Assembly (NCBI GenBank): GCA_905215625.1
Contig: CAJMQQ010000036.1
Span: 1 to 28,757, forward strand
DNA from: an uncultured bacterium
Lineage (GTDB): Bacteria; Bacillota; Clostridia; Lachnospirales; Lachnospiraceae
Length of the DNA: 28,757 bases
Direction: 5' to 3'
Of this stretch, positions 15,042 through 22,710 are shown one piece after another. Within the stretch, counting starts at the first letter, position 1. Every line of letters begins with the position of its first letter. The notes below the pieces were generated by a model. That model was not told where the DNA came from. It saw nothing but the letters and a program-made list of their open reading frames with translations, and made no database searches. Both the position numbers and the translations under genes were made by a program.

Positions 15042-16109
15042 ATGAGAGAAGAAGAATTTCGGAAAAAGGTCATTTGGTTTACATTTACATTCAGTATTCT
15101 GGTTGTTTGGGCACATTCGTTTAATGCCGAACTTTTTATGGGGGCTGCAAAAGCGGGGGATAGGCTGTATGAGGCCGAAAGCCTTTTAGGGGAGACGTTT
15201 GCACAGATTGCAGTACCTGGATTTTTTATGATTTCCGGCTATCTGTTTTTCCGGAATTTTACATGGAAAACCCTTATACCGAAATGGAAATCCAGAATCT
15301 GCAGTGTTCTTGTACCATATTTATTATGGAATGGCCTATATTATTTGGGGTATGTAGCAGGAAGCCATCTGCCGGTAATCGGAGATTTGATGGGAAAGGG
15401 AGTGATTCCGTTCCGCCTGGAAGCGCTGGTGGACGCAGTCATTCATCATACGTATTTATACGTATTCTGGTATCTGTCGCAGTTAATTGTCCTGATTGCG
15501 CTGGCGCCGGTTTTATATGGGATTTTAAAGAGGCGATGGAGCGGGCTGGTTTATCTGTCGGCGCTTTTGATTTTGGTGTGGACAAAACAGGATTTGCCAG
15601 TTATTAATGAGGACGCCCTTTTTTATTATTCAGCAGCCGGTTTTGCAGCGCTTGGAAGAAGAAAATGGGCAGAACGAAAATGGTCAGCAGGCCGATTCCT
15701 GACAGGAATTCTGATTCTGCTGGCAGCGGCAGCAAGTTTTAAAATGGCTGGAAAGACTTATGAACCATTTTTTACAGTCCAGTACCGGTTTCTGGCGGTA
15801 GCCGGACTGTGGATGGCGGTCAATGAACGGTGGCTGGGCAAGCCAAAGGAATGGATGACATACACCTTCTTTTTATATGCCCTGCATTTTGCCTTTGTCC
15901 GTTTTATCAATAAAGGGGCAGCGGCGGTATTTCATCAGTTTTTCCCAATAACAGCAGGACAGGGGCCCAGGCTATGGCCGGAGGGAATGATTCCGCTGGC
16001 GATTTATCTGCTGATGCCGGTTATTATGATGGCTGTCAGCGTCTGGATAGGAAGAACGCTGAAAAAGTTCTGTCCCTGGATATTTTCCTTGTTAAATGGA
16101 GGACGCTAA
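15042..16109 (+). CDS. Membrane acyltransferase, family 3 (OafA/WecH-like)
   Basis: Integral membrane acyltransferase, 355 residues with about ten hydrophobic spans. This family transfers acetyl or other acyl groups to extracellular sugars, wall polymers or peptides. The N-terminal span contains VVWAHSFN with the conserved active-site-type histidine, then IAVPGFFMISGYLFFRNF, the hallmark of acyltransferase 3. The ATG at 15042 is preferred over the upstream in-frame TTG because TCAGGAGG lies just ahead of it and the promoter is so close. Its stop codon overlaps that of the convergent M23 gene. The acceptor is unknown; the neighbouring wall-binding and peptidoglycan-cleaving genes fit a cell-envelope role. 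Confidence 0.85.
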   Translation: MREEEFRKKVIWFTFTFSILVVWAHSFNAELFMGAAKAGDRLYEAESLLGETFAQIAVPGFFMISGYLFFRNFTWKTLIPKWKSRICSVLVPYLLWNGLYYLGYVAGSHLPVIGDLMGKGVIPFRLEALVDAVIHHTYLYVFWYLSQLIVLIALAPVLYGILKRRWSGLVYLSALLILVWTKQDLPVINEDALFYYSAAGFAALGRRKWAERKWSAGRFLTGILILLAAAASFKMAGKTYEPFFTVQYRFLAVAGLWMAVNERWLGKPKEWMTYTFFLYALHFAFVRFINKGAAAVFHQFFPITAGQGPRLWPEGMIPLAIYLLMPVIMMAVSVWIGRTLKKFCPWIFSLLNGGR

Positions 16110-17251
16110 GAAGAGGGAACCGCAGGATCCCGGAAATCATAGATTCGGTTCCACTCTTTTGTGCCCTCTATTTTTTGTGTCTCCGACTGGTGCTGTCGGA
16201 GGAATTTTGACAGTTCATAACAGTCAATCCAGATTTCATGATTCCCTTCTTTCTGGGATTCATCAAAAATCAGCTGGATGCCGAAATGAAGGTGGGATTC
16301 ATCAATATTATTGGTATTTTCTATCGTGCTGTAGCCGGTACGCCCCAGATAGCCGATAACGTCTCCGGCTTGGACGATGGAACCTTCTTTCAGACAGGAC
16401 TGATAAGGGTAATTTTTGCGCAGATGGGCATAGTAGTAATACCGTTTTTTGTCAAAGCTGCGGATGCCAAGCCGCCAGCCGCCGTACTGGTTCCAGCCAA
16501 TGGCTTCCACAACTCCGGATTCGACGGCAATAATGGGAGTTCCGGTTTGGCCTAAAAAGTCGTGTCCCAGGTGCTGTCTGCGGTAACCGTAGTCTCTGGC
16601 AGCTCCAAAATCGTCATAGTCGCTGTAGGGGAAATGTTTGGCAATGGGAGAGAAGGCCTTCAGACCATATTGTCTGGCCCAGATTTTTTCCGGATCCCCT
16701 TCTGTCCCGCCTTCTATGCCGGAAGGCAAAAGGTATGCAGGAGCCTGGGAGGAAGGAATTTCTGATTCAAACTCCCCGACCATACCGCCCAGGACTGCAG
16801 TATAGGCTTCCAGATAGTAGGAATAATACTGCATATTTTCGGTAAGCTGGGCCATTGTCATAGAACCATTTGTCAGCGTATCAGCCAGGGTGTCTAAGTC
16901 TTTTTTCTGGTAATGGGAAAAATCGCCTCCGTATCTGGCACCCAGATAAGCTAAAAGTTCGATCCAGTTTAAGTGGACGGGAGACTGGACGGTATCTACA
17001 TCATAACGGAACGCATCGTTTAATGCCTGGGAAGTGACGTTGAAATCGACCCATTTAATATAGGGTTCTTTGGCAGGAGCAGCGGCATTCATACCGGACA
17101 GGTCGGGAGGCCAGGGACGGCCGCTTTGAACAGAGTGAATGAGGATAGACAGGCTTAGAACACATAAAAGAATCACCTCTGCACAGATGACTGTACCAGA
17201 GGTGAAGAAACGAGCCAGAGTATGGCGGCTGAAAAAGGATTTCACAGGCAT
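16106..17251 (-). CDS. M23 family metallopeptidase (LytM-type), membrane-anchored
   Basis: Predicted zinc endopeptidase acting on peptidoglycan cross-bridges outside the membrane. From the ATG at 17251 the protein has 381 residues: a short basic N-terminus, one membrane span at about 18-38 (GTVICAEVILLCVLSLSILI), a helical region, and a C-terminal M23 domain. The zinc site is complete: H227 and D231 in HLGHDF, and H320/H322 in SHLHFG. It also contains GTPIIAVESGVVEAIGW and the lysostaphin-like VQAGDVIGYLGRTGYST. AGGAGG sits only three bases before this ATG; the GTG two codons on (17245) has better spacing and may be the real start. The longer upstream frame overlaps the next gene and is rejected. 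It lies 88 bp after a metallo-beta-lactamase-fold gene on the same strand. Confidence 0.88.
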   Translation of the reverse strand: MPVKSFFSRHTLARFFTSGTVICAEVILLCVLSLSILIHSVQSGRPWPPDLSGMNAAAPAKEPYIKWVDFNVTSQALNDAFRYDVDTVQSPVHLNWIELLAYLGARYGGDFSHYQKKDLDTLADTLTNGSMTMAQLTENMQYYSYYLEAYTAVLGGMVGEFESEIPSSQAPAYLLPSGIEGGTEGDPEKIWARQYGLKAFSPIAKHFPYSDYDDFGAARDYGYRRQHLGHDFLGQTGTPIIAVESGVVEAIGWNQYGGWRLGIRSFDKKRYYYYAHLRKNYPYQSCLKEGSIVQAGDVIGYLGRTGYSTIENTNNIDESHLHFGIQLIFDESQKEGNHEIWIDCYELSKFLRQHQSETQKIEGTKEWNRIYDFRDPAVPSS

Positions 17252-17339
17252 TTTCCTCCTTGCAGAAATAATAAAAACGCAATGGCAGAAGCCGAACATT
17301 TTAATAAGAAGATATGAAGGAGAAAACGCAAATAGACCT

Positions 17340-18143
17340 TTATAAATCGAGAATGGTTTTATCTTCCGGTACAAATAAATTGCCGGTATAGTATTCTTTG
17401 CCTTCGGCAAGGTAAAGAGCCGGACGGTCGGAACCATGGTCTTCTTCGGTATGCCACAAAACCAGATTGGGAACCTGGAGGGACTGAGCCAGCTCACAGG
17501 CATCTTTTACGGTACTGTGGTGTTTTTCATAAGGTTTATGGGTATCCCGCTCTCCGTATAGGCAGAATGCTTCGTGCAAAAGCCAGGAACTTCCTTCTGC
17601 ATAGGGGCGGCACAGCGGATGAAAAGGTTCGTCGCCGGCGCAGGTAAGTTTTCTTCCGTCATGTAAGGTAAAGGTATAGCCAAACTGTTTCGCCTTTGTA
17701 GAATGAATGTCAAAAAAAGTAACAGAATGTCCCAGAATTTCCAAAGTTTGTCCGTCTGTTACACCGTTTAGGTGAATCCGGTCTCCAAAAAGGTTCATTA
17801 ATTTTCCAGGAAGGGTCAAACGGCATAAAGTCCGGAGGGTTTCTGTCAGCTCTTCATGGCAGTATAAAGATAAGTCTCCCTGATATTTTCCAGTCATCAT
17901 GCGGCTTCCAATCATGCGTACCATCCATACAATGCCCAGAATATGGTCGGTGTGCTCGTGGGTAACGAAAATATGATGAATGTGATCCAGGGGGATGTCC
18001 ATGTCCTGGAGAATCCCTAAAATCCGATTACCGCCTCCTGCGTCGGTCATAAAATACTCGTCTTTATCGCGAAGTGCAAAACAGGTATTGTAATTGTGGA
18101 TAACTCCGGCGTGGCCGGTTCCAAATATGTATAACTGTTCCAT
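17340..18143 (-). CDS. Metallo-beta-lactamase-fold hydrolase (RNase Z-like)
   Basis: Cytoplasmic metal-dependent hydrolase, 267 residues. The signature THEHTDH at residues 61-67 supplies metal ligands H62, H64, D66 and H67, and the later CAGDEP and LHEAF/KHHS segments supply the remaining Asp and His of the fold. It resembles the RNase Z/ElaC branch (FGTGHAG near the N-terminus, YNTCFAL). Residues after the core differ enough that tRNA 3' processing should not be assumed; it could be a phosphodiesterase of another type. A GGGAAG motif precedes the ATG. It shares a 60-bp divergent intergenic region with fbp. Confidence 0.85.
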   Translation of the reverse strand: MEQLYIFGTGHAGVIHNYNTCFALRDKDEYFMTDAGGGNRILGILQDMDIPLDHIHHIFVTHEHTDHILGIVWMVRMIGSRMMTGKYQGDLSLYCHEELTETLRTLCRLTLPGKLMNLFGDRIHLNGVTDGQTLEILGHSVTFFDIHSTKAKQFGYTFTLHDGRKLTCAGDEPFHPLCRPYAEGSSWLLHEAFCLYGERDTHKPYEKHHSTVKDACELAQSLQVPNLVLWHTEEDHGSDRPALYLAEGKEYYTGNLFVPEDKTILDL

Positions 18144-18203
18144 AATTCTTCCCTACTTCCCATTTTTTTAAAAGTATGGTACTATAAATTCAAGGAAATT
18201 GCA

Positions 18204-20183
18204 ATGAGTCTGCAGGAAATAGAGAGGGTTTATACAATGAGGGATTTGGCATATTTGAAACTGCTGTCCAGAGAATACCCATCCATCAGGTCAGCTTCAG
18301 GAGAAATGATTAATTTACTGGCGATCCAGGGACTTCCCAAAGGAACCGAGTATTTTTTCAGTGATTTACATGGAGAACATGAGGCATTTATTCATCTGCT
18401 CCGTTCTTCATCGGGTATTATCCGTGAAAAAATCAAGGCTACATTTGGCTATATTATTCCGGAAGAAGAACAGATAGAGCTGGCAAATCTGATCTATTAT
18501 CCAGATCGGAATCTGCGCAAAATGACAGCAGAGGGGCGCAATACAGAGGACTGGCAGAGGATTACTATTTACCGTCTGGTCAATATCTGCAAAGAGGTTT
18601 CCTCTAAATACAGTCGTTCAAAGGTGCGGAAAAAGATGCCGCCATCCTTTGCATATATTATTGATGAATTGATTCACGTTGATTATAATGACGAGAATAA
18701 AAAAATCTACTACAGTGAGATTATCCGATCAATTATTGACATTCAGATTGCCGATCAGTTTATTGTAGCGTTGTGCGAGCTGATTCAGAATCTGACCATA
18801 GACAGTCTTCATATTATTGGAGATATTTTTGACAGAGGACCTCGTGCAGATTTGATTATGAATGAGCTGATGCAGTTCCATGATGTGGATATTCAGTGGG
18901 GCAACCATGATATCGACTGGATGGGCGCTGCGACTGGTAATCTGGCTTGCATCTGCAATGTGCTCAGGATTGCGATCAGCTATAATAACTTTGACGCTTT
19001 AGAGGAAGGATATGGGATTAATTTAAGGCCCCTGTCTATGTTTGCAGCCAGAGTGTACCGGGACGACCCATGCGAGCGGTTTGCCCCGCATATTCTGGAT
19101 GAAAATATTTATGATGCAGTGGATCCGGGACTTGCGGCAAAAATGCACAAAGCCATTGCGGTCATTCAATTTAAGATTGAAGGTCAGATTATCAAGCGCC
19201 ATCCGGAGTACCATATGGATGACCGGATTCTTCTCCAGCACATTGATTTTACCCAGGGAACCGTAACTATTGGAAATAAATCCTATTCCATGATGGATAT
19301 GAGGTTTCCAACGGTTAATCCGGAAGCGCCCCTGAAGCTGATGAAGGAAGAAGAGGAACTGGTTCACACTCTGAGAATGTCGTTCCAGCACAATACCCTG
19401 CTCCATCAGCACGTAAAGTTTTTGTATTCCCATGGAAGTATGTACAAATGTTACAATTCTAACCTGCTGTACCATGGATGTATTCCGATGAAGCGGGATG
19501 GAAGTTTTGACGGAGTGAAATTTGGTGAAGAAGAATATTCCGGAAAAGCGTTATTAGATTATGTGGACAAAATGGCTCAGGACGCTTATTTTCTTCCAGA
19601 AGGCGCGCCTGGAAAAGATGCAGCCAGAGATTTTATGTGGTATCTCTGGTGCGGTTCCAAATCTCCTGTATACGGCAAGGATAAGATGACCACGTTTGAA
19701 CATTATTTCATTGAGGACAAGTCCGCTCACAAAGAAATTTATAACCCGTATTACCAATTAAGCCAGAAAGAAGAATATTGCGATAAAATTTTAGAAGAAT
19801 TCGGACTTCCAACAGAAGGATCCCATATTATCAATGGACACGTTCCGGTTAAGATTAAAGATGGGGAGAAGCCAGTAAAGGGAGGCGGAAAGCTGTTTAT
19901 TATTGATGGCGGCCTTTCCAAGGCATACCAGTCCAAAACCGGTATTGCCGGTTATACATTGATTTATAATTCTCATCATCTGGCGTTAGCAGAACACAAA
20001 CCCTTTGATCCGACCAAGGAAAGCACTCCTACGGTTCACATCGTAGAGAAGATGAAAAAACGGATTATGGTGGGAGACACAGACAAGGGTGCAGAACTGG
20101 CAGAGCAGATCAGCGATTTGAAAGAGCTGATTGCGGCTTACCGGAAAGGCAGCTTGAAGGAAAGGATTGAACTGACAAAATGA
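18204..20183 (+). CDS. fbp: Fructose-1,6-bisphosphatase, class III
   Basis: Gluconeogenic phosphatase converting fructose-1,6-bisphosphate to fructose-6-phosphate; cytoplasmic. The 659-residue length fits the Firmicute-specific class III enzyme. It carries calcineurin-type metal-binding motifs: FFSDLHGEHEAF (D54, H56), IIGDIFDRGPRAD at about 205-217 and WGNHDIDWMGAA at about 232-243. Later conserved pieces include ILDENIYD, LYHGCIPM and IINGHVPVKIKDGEKPVKGG. CAAGGAAATTG precedes the ATG. Its TGA overlaps the ATG of the next gene (ATGA), so the two are probably translationally coupled. A TATAAA at 18183-18188 could be a -10 box but would leave a very short leader. Confidence 0.96.
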   Translation: MSLQEIERVYTMRDLAYLKLLSREYPSIRSASGEMINLLAIQGLPKGTEYFFSDLHGEHEAFIHLLRSSSGIIREKIKATFGYIIPEEEQIELANLIYYPDRNLRKMTAEGRNTEDWQRITIYRLVNICKEVSSKYSRSKVRKKMPPSFAYIIDELIHVDYNDENKKIYYSEIIRSIIDIQIADQFIVALCELIQNLTIDSLHIIGDIFDRGPRADLIMNELMQFHDVDIQWGNHDIDWMGAATGNLACICNVLRIAISYNNFDALEEGYGINLRPLSMFAARVYRDDPCERFAPHILDENIYDAVDPGLAAKMHKAIAVIQFKIEGQIIKRHPEYHMDDRILLQHIDFTQGTVTIGNKSYSMMDMRFPTVNPEAPLKLMKEEEELVHTLRMSFQHNTLLHQHVKFLYSHGSMYKCYNSNLLYHGCIPMKRDGSFDGVKFGEEEYSGKALLDYVDKMAQDAYFLPEGAPGKDAARDFMWYLWCGSKSPVYGKDKMTTFEHYFIEDKSAHKEIYNPYYQLSQKEEYCDKILEEFGLPTEGSHIINGHVPVKIKDGEKPVKGGGKLFIIDGGLSKAYQSKTGIAGYTLIYNSHHLALAEHKPFDPTKESTPTVHIVEKMKKRIMVGDTDKGAELAEQISDLKELIAAYRKGSLKERIELTK

Positions 20184-20692
20184 ACCGAGAAGAATTTTTA
20201 AATCGGCTGGGAGCAGCTCTGAATGGAGAAGTTCCGCCGTCGGTAATTCAGGAAAATTTAAACTACTATGACGGATATATCCGGGAAGAAGCGGCAAAAG
20301 GCCGTACCGAGGAAGAGATTATCGACGAAATCGGCGGCTATCGGCTGATTGCCAAGACTATTATTGAGGCCAGCGGCGGTGAAGAAGCAGGCGGCAGCCA
20401 GGGCAGTTACTATGACAATCAGGGATACGGCCAGACCTACACCGACAACAGCTATGACGGCGGCCAGAATCCTTATGGTTCCTACGGAAATTATGACCAG
20501 GACCGACACAGAGGCAGCTTCCATATGTACGATTTAAGCAGCGGCTGGAAACGGTTTATCATTCCAGTTGTCCTGGTGCTGGTGCTGTTCCTGGTATTCA
20601 GCATTATTGGAGGAATCTTCAGCTTGTTAAGTCCGATTATCGGGCCGTTGATTGTGGTATTTTTCTTGTACCAGATGTTTAAGAAGAGGTAG
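20180..20692 (+). CDS. HAAS/DUF1700-like small membrane protein
   Basis: 170-residue protein of unknown function. Residues 1-65 are helical and match the HAAS/DUF1700 pattern: MNREEFLNRLGAALNGEVPP, then YYDGYIREEAAKGRTEEEII and EIGGYRLIAKTII. The middle (about 70-115) is a Gly/Tyr/Asn/Ser-rich low-complexity linker. The C-terminal third holds two hydrophobic segments (IIPVVLVLVLFLVFSIIGGI and PIIGPLIVVFFLYQMF) ending in KKR. HAAS proteins elsewhere accompany PadR-like regulators or envelope sensing; here there is no such partner and it is coupled to fbp through an ATGA overlap. Its role with gluconeogenesis is unclear. Confidence 0.75.
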   Translation: MNREEFLNRLGAALNGEVPPSVIQENLNYYDGYIREEAAKGRTEEEIIDEIGGYRLIAKTIIEASGGEEAGGSQGSYYDNQGYGQTYTDNSYDGGQNPYGSYGNYDQDRHRGSFHMYDLSSGWKRFIIPVVLVLVLFLVFSIIGGIFSLLSPIIGPLIVVFFLYQMFKKR

Positions 20693-20699
20693 GGGATGA

Positions 20700-20781
20700 A
20701 GGACTGCTGCCGGCAGTCCTAACTGCCTGACAATATAAAACGAGGGGCATATCAATGAGAGGATGAATAATGATATGCCCC
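20700..20781 (+). terminator. Two consecutive hairpins after the fbp unit
   Basis: Hairpin 1: AGGACTGC / GCAGTCCT (20700-20707 with 20713-20720), 5-nt loop. Hairpin 2: GGGGCATATCA / TGATATGCCCC (20744-20754 with 20771-20781), perfect 11-bp stem, 16-nt loop. Neither has a good T-tract on the plus strand; hairpin 2 is followed by TTAAAATAT. They probably end or stabilise the fbp transcript. Confidence 0.55.
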
Positions 20782-20835
20782 TTAAAATATATGTGCAATA
20801 TGCCTTGAAAATGTGGATTGTTTTGGAAAAACTTG

Positions 20836-20864
20836 TTGACAAGTACAGATTAGAGTGTTATATT
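20836..20864 (+). promoter_or_regulatory. Promoter P1 of the pectin operon
   Basis: TTGACA (20836-20841), 17-bp spacer, TATATT (20859-20864), with TG one base before the -10. It gives a leader of about 180 nt before the IclR gene. The sequence closely resembles P2, 135 bp downstream. Confidence 0.75.
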
Positions 20865-20893
20865 GAGTATAGATGATTCATAATTAAAAACTC

Positions 20894-20911
20894 AATTCAC
20901 ATATATGAATC
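20894..20911. promoter_or_regulatory. Probable IclR operator O1
   Basis: AATTCACATATATGAATC is a near-perfect dyad (ATTCAYA / TRTGAAT) downstream of P1. It equals the complement of O2 at 17 of 18 positions. A further half-site GATTCATA lies at 20875-20882, right after P1, and ATTCAC at 20933-20938. Confidence 0.65.
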
Positions 20912-20957
20912 GTTAAAAGAGAGATTACTTTCATTCACCTGTTTTTTTGGGAATGTT

Positions 20958-20972
20958 AATGAAAACTTCATT
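20958..20972. promoter_or_regulatory. Dyad overlapping the P2 -35 box
   Basis: AATGAA-AAC-TTCATT is a perfect inverted repeat whose right arm overlaps TTGACA of P2. The arms resemble the TGAAT/ATTCA half-sites of O1 and O2, so the same regulator may bind here. Confidence 0.4.
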
Positions 20973-21000
20973 GACATAACAGATTGGCAGGTGTTATATT
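20971..21000 (+). promoter_or_regulatory. Promoter P2 of the pectin operon
   Basis: TTGACA (20971-20976), 18-bp spacer, TATATT (20995-21000). It shares ACAGATT in the spacer and GTGTTATATT around the -10 with P1. The IclR start codon is 54 bp beyond the -10 box. Confidence 0.75.
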
Positions 21001-21020
21001 CAGACTAATATAATGAATTA

Positions 21021-21038
21021 GATTCATAAATGTGAATT
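21021..21038. promoter_or_regulatory. Probable IclR operator O2
   Basis: GATTCATAAATGTGAATT, the inverted counterpart of O1, lies between P2 and the ribosome binding site of the IclR gene (AGGAGG right after it). Binding here would block P2 and so give autoregulation. A palindromic TAATGAATTA (21011-21020) adjoins it. Confidence 0.7.
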
Positions 21039-21053
21039 AGGAGGAAAACGAGA

Positions 21054-21812
21054 ATGGGAGTAAAATCAGCAGAAAGAGTATTAGAGATTTTTGAACTGTT
21101 AAAGGATTATCCGGAAGGATTAACATCAAAAGAAATTAGCGTACAACTGGGATATGCTGGAAGCAGCACCTTCGGATTAGTAAAGACTTTAAGCGATCAA
21201 GGTTATTTGTGGGAAGATGAAAAGAAAAAATATATGCTGGGAGCTAAATTAATTCAGTTAGGAGCGTATGCATCGTCATTTTTAGATATTAATAAAGTCG
21301 CCAGCCAGCCGCTGAAAAAATTAATGGAAAAATTACAGGAAACTGTTTTTATGGCAGTGCTTTCAGGAGAGGAAATTGTGTATGTAGCGAAGGTAGATAA
21401 TTATCGTTCTATTAGTACAAATGCAAGGCTCGGAGGAAGAAAGCCAATTTACTGTACTGGTTTGGGAAAAACATTTCTTACATTTTTACCAAAAGAGGAG
21501 CGAGATGAAATTATTGGGAGGATCGAGTTTGATCCAATTACTCACAATACCATTACAAGCAAGGAAAAATTATATGATCAGCTGGCAGTATTTGAAAAGC
21601 AGGGATATGCGGTTGATAATGAAGAAATAGAAGTTGGATTGTGGTGTGCAGCCGCACCTGTTTTTGGAAATTCAGGAAGAATGGAAGCGGCAGTCAGCGT
21701 TTCCGGACCTACAGCCAGAATGTTGGCAAATAAAGAAGAAATCGTTTCAGAATTACTTAAAGTTACTAGGGAACTATCAAAGCAAATGGGATATTCAGGA
21801 GAGATGATATGA
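21054..21812 (+). CDS. IclR family transcriptional regulator
   Basis: Likely local regulator of the pectin/rhamnonate operon, 252 residues. The winged helix-turn-helix covers about residues 1-65 (SAERVLEIFELLKDYPEGLT, SKEISVQLG, STFGLVKTLSDQGYL). The effector domain spans about 75-248, with IVYVAKVDNYRSI, GRKPIYCTGLGKTFLTFLP, VDNEEIEVGLWCAAAPVF and the closing VSVSGPTAR. The start is set by TTAGGAGGAAAACGAGA before the ATG. It is the first gene of the operon and its 3' end overlaps the aldolase start by ATGA. A sugar acid such as rhamnonate or its keto-deoxy derivative is a reasonable guess for the effector. Confidence 0.93.
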   Translation: MGVKSAERVLEIFELLKDYPEGLTSKEISVQLGYAGSSTFGLVKTLSDQGYLWEDEKKKYMLGAKLIQLGAYASSFLDINKVASQPLKKLMEKLQETVFMAVLSGEEIVYVAKVDNYRSISTNARLGGRKPIYCTGLGKTFLTFLPKEERDEIIGRIEFDPITHNTITSKEKLYDQLAVFEKQGYAVDNEEIEVGLWCAAAPVFGNSGRMEAAVSVSGPTARMLANKEEIVSELLKVTRELSKQMGYSGEMI

Positions 21813-22696
21813 AAAAATTAGCAGGATTAATTCCACCGGCGATTACAATTTTTAATGAAGATGGGTGTGTAGACTATGATGCTATGAAGAAGCATACAGA
21901 CTATATGATCGAAGGTGGTGTAGACGGGATTGCTTATTTGGGAACGTCAGGGGAATTCTCTGTAATGACTCAGAAGCAAAAAAAAGAACTGATACGTATT
22001 ATGGTTCCGTATATTAAAGGGCGTGTTCAAGCAGTAGTGGGAATAGGGGATACGTGTCTTGCGAATACTTTGGAACTTGCAAGAGAAGCAGAAAAGGCAG
22101 GAGCTGATGGTGTGCTGGCGGTAGCTCCGTACTTTAGTGTTTATAGTGAAGAAAATGTAGAAGCTTATTATAGAAAATTAGCAGAGCAGGTAAGACTTCC
22201 AATTTTGATATATAATTTTCCAGCACTTACCGGATTCGATATGAATCCTGAAATGGTGAATAGATTGGCACAACAGTGTCCTAATATTATGGGAATTAAA
22301 GATACAGTTCCAGAAAATGAGCATCTTAAAGAAATGCTTTTCATTAAGAAAAGCAGACCAGAGTTTTCAGTATTCTGTGCTTATGAAAGCCAGGCGCTGG
22401 AAATGATAAAAGGAGGGGTTGACGGCTTTGTTAATGCAACTGCTAATTTTGCTCCTCAATTTACAGCTCAATTATTAAAAGCTGCCCGAGAAGATGACAG
22501 CAAGAGTATGGAACTCGCATTTGAGAAAATGAAAGAGGCCTCTGAAGTTTATCAATATAGCACACCACTTTTACTAGCAGTAAAAGAAGCTGTATACCAG
22601 AAAGTTTTAGGAAAACGCGGTTATGAAATTCTTCCAGGACTTCCGGTTAAAGAAGTTTATCGAAAAGAAATTGAAAAAATATTGTCAAATTTGTAA
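21809..22696 (+). CDS. DapA/NAL-family aldolase, probable 2-keto-3-deoxy-sugar-acid aldolase
   Basis: Cytoplasmic class I aldolase of the dihydrodipicolinate synthase / N-acetylneuraminate lyase family, 295 residues, one TIM barrel. The Schiff-base lysine is K164 in IMGIKDT and the catalytic tyrosine Y135 in LIYNFP. The pyruvate-binding loop reads GTSGEFSVMT (about 45-54). Because it sits between an IclR regulator and L-rhamnonate dehydratase, the best guess is cleavage of 2-keto-3-deoxy-L-rhamnonate to pyruvate and lactaldehyde, rather than lysine biosynthesis. The family alone does not decide the substrate. The start overlaps the IclR stop (ATGA), with GGAGA upstream. Confidence 0.88.
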   Translation: MKKLAGLIPPAITIFNEDGCVDYDAMKKHTDYMIEGGVDGIAYLGTSGEFSVMTQKQKKELIRIMVPYIKGRVQAVVGIGDTCLANTLELAREAEKAGADGVLAVAPYFSVYSEENVEAYYRKLAEQVRLPILIYNFPALTGFDMNPEMVNRLAQQCPNIMGIKDTVPENEHLKEMLFIKKSRPEFSVFCAYESQALEMIKGGVDGFVNATANFAPQFTAQLLKAAREDDSKSMELAFEKMKEASEVYQYSTPLLLAVKEAVYQKVLGKRGYEILPGLPVKEVYRKEIEKILSNL

Positions 22697-22710
22697 GGAG
22701 GAGACGAAAG

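Noticed and set aside
17252..17503. 84-codon N-terminal extension of the M23 gene
   Set aside because: It overlaps the upstream hydrolase gene and shows no plausible domain; AGGAGG sits before the ATG at 17251.
21809..22696. Calling the DapA-family gene dapA for lysine synthesis
   Set aside because: It sits in a sugar-acid operon next to rhmD and an IclR regulator, which fits a keto-deoxy sugar-acid aldolase better.
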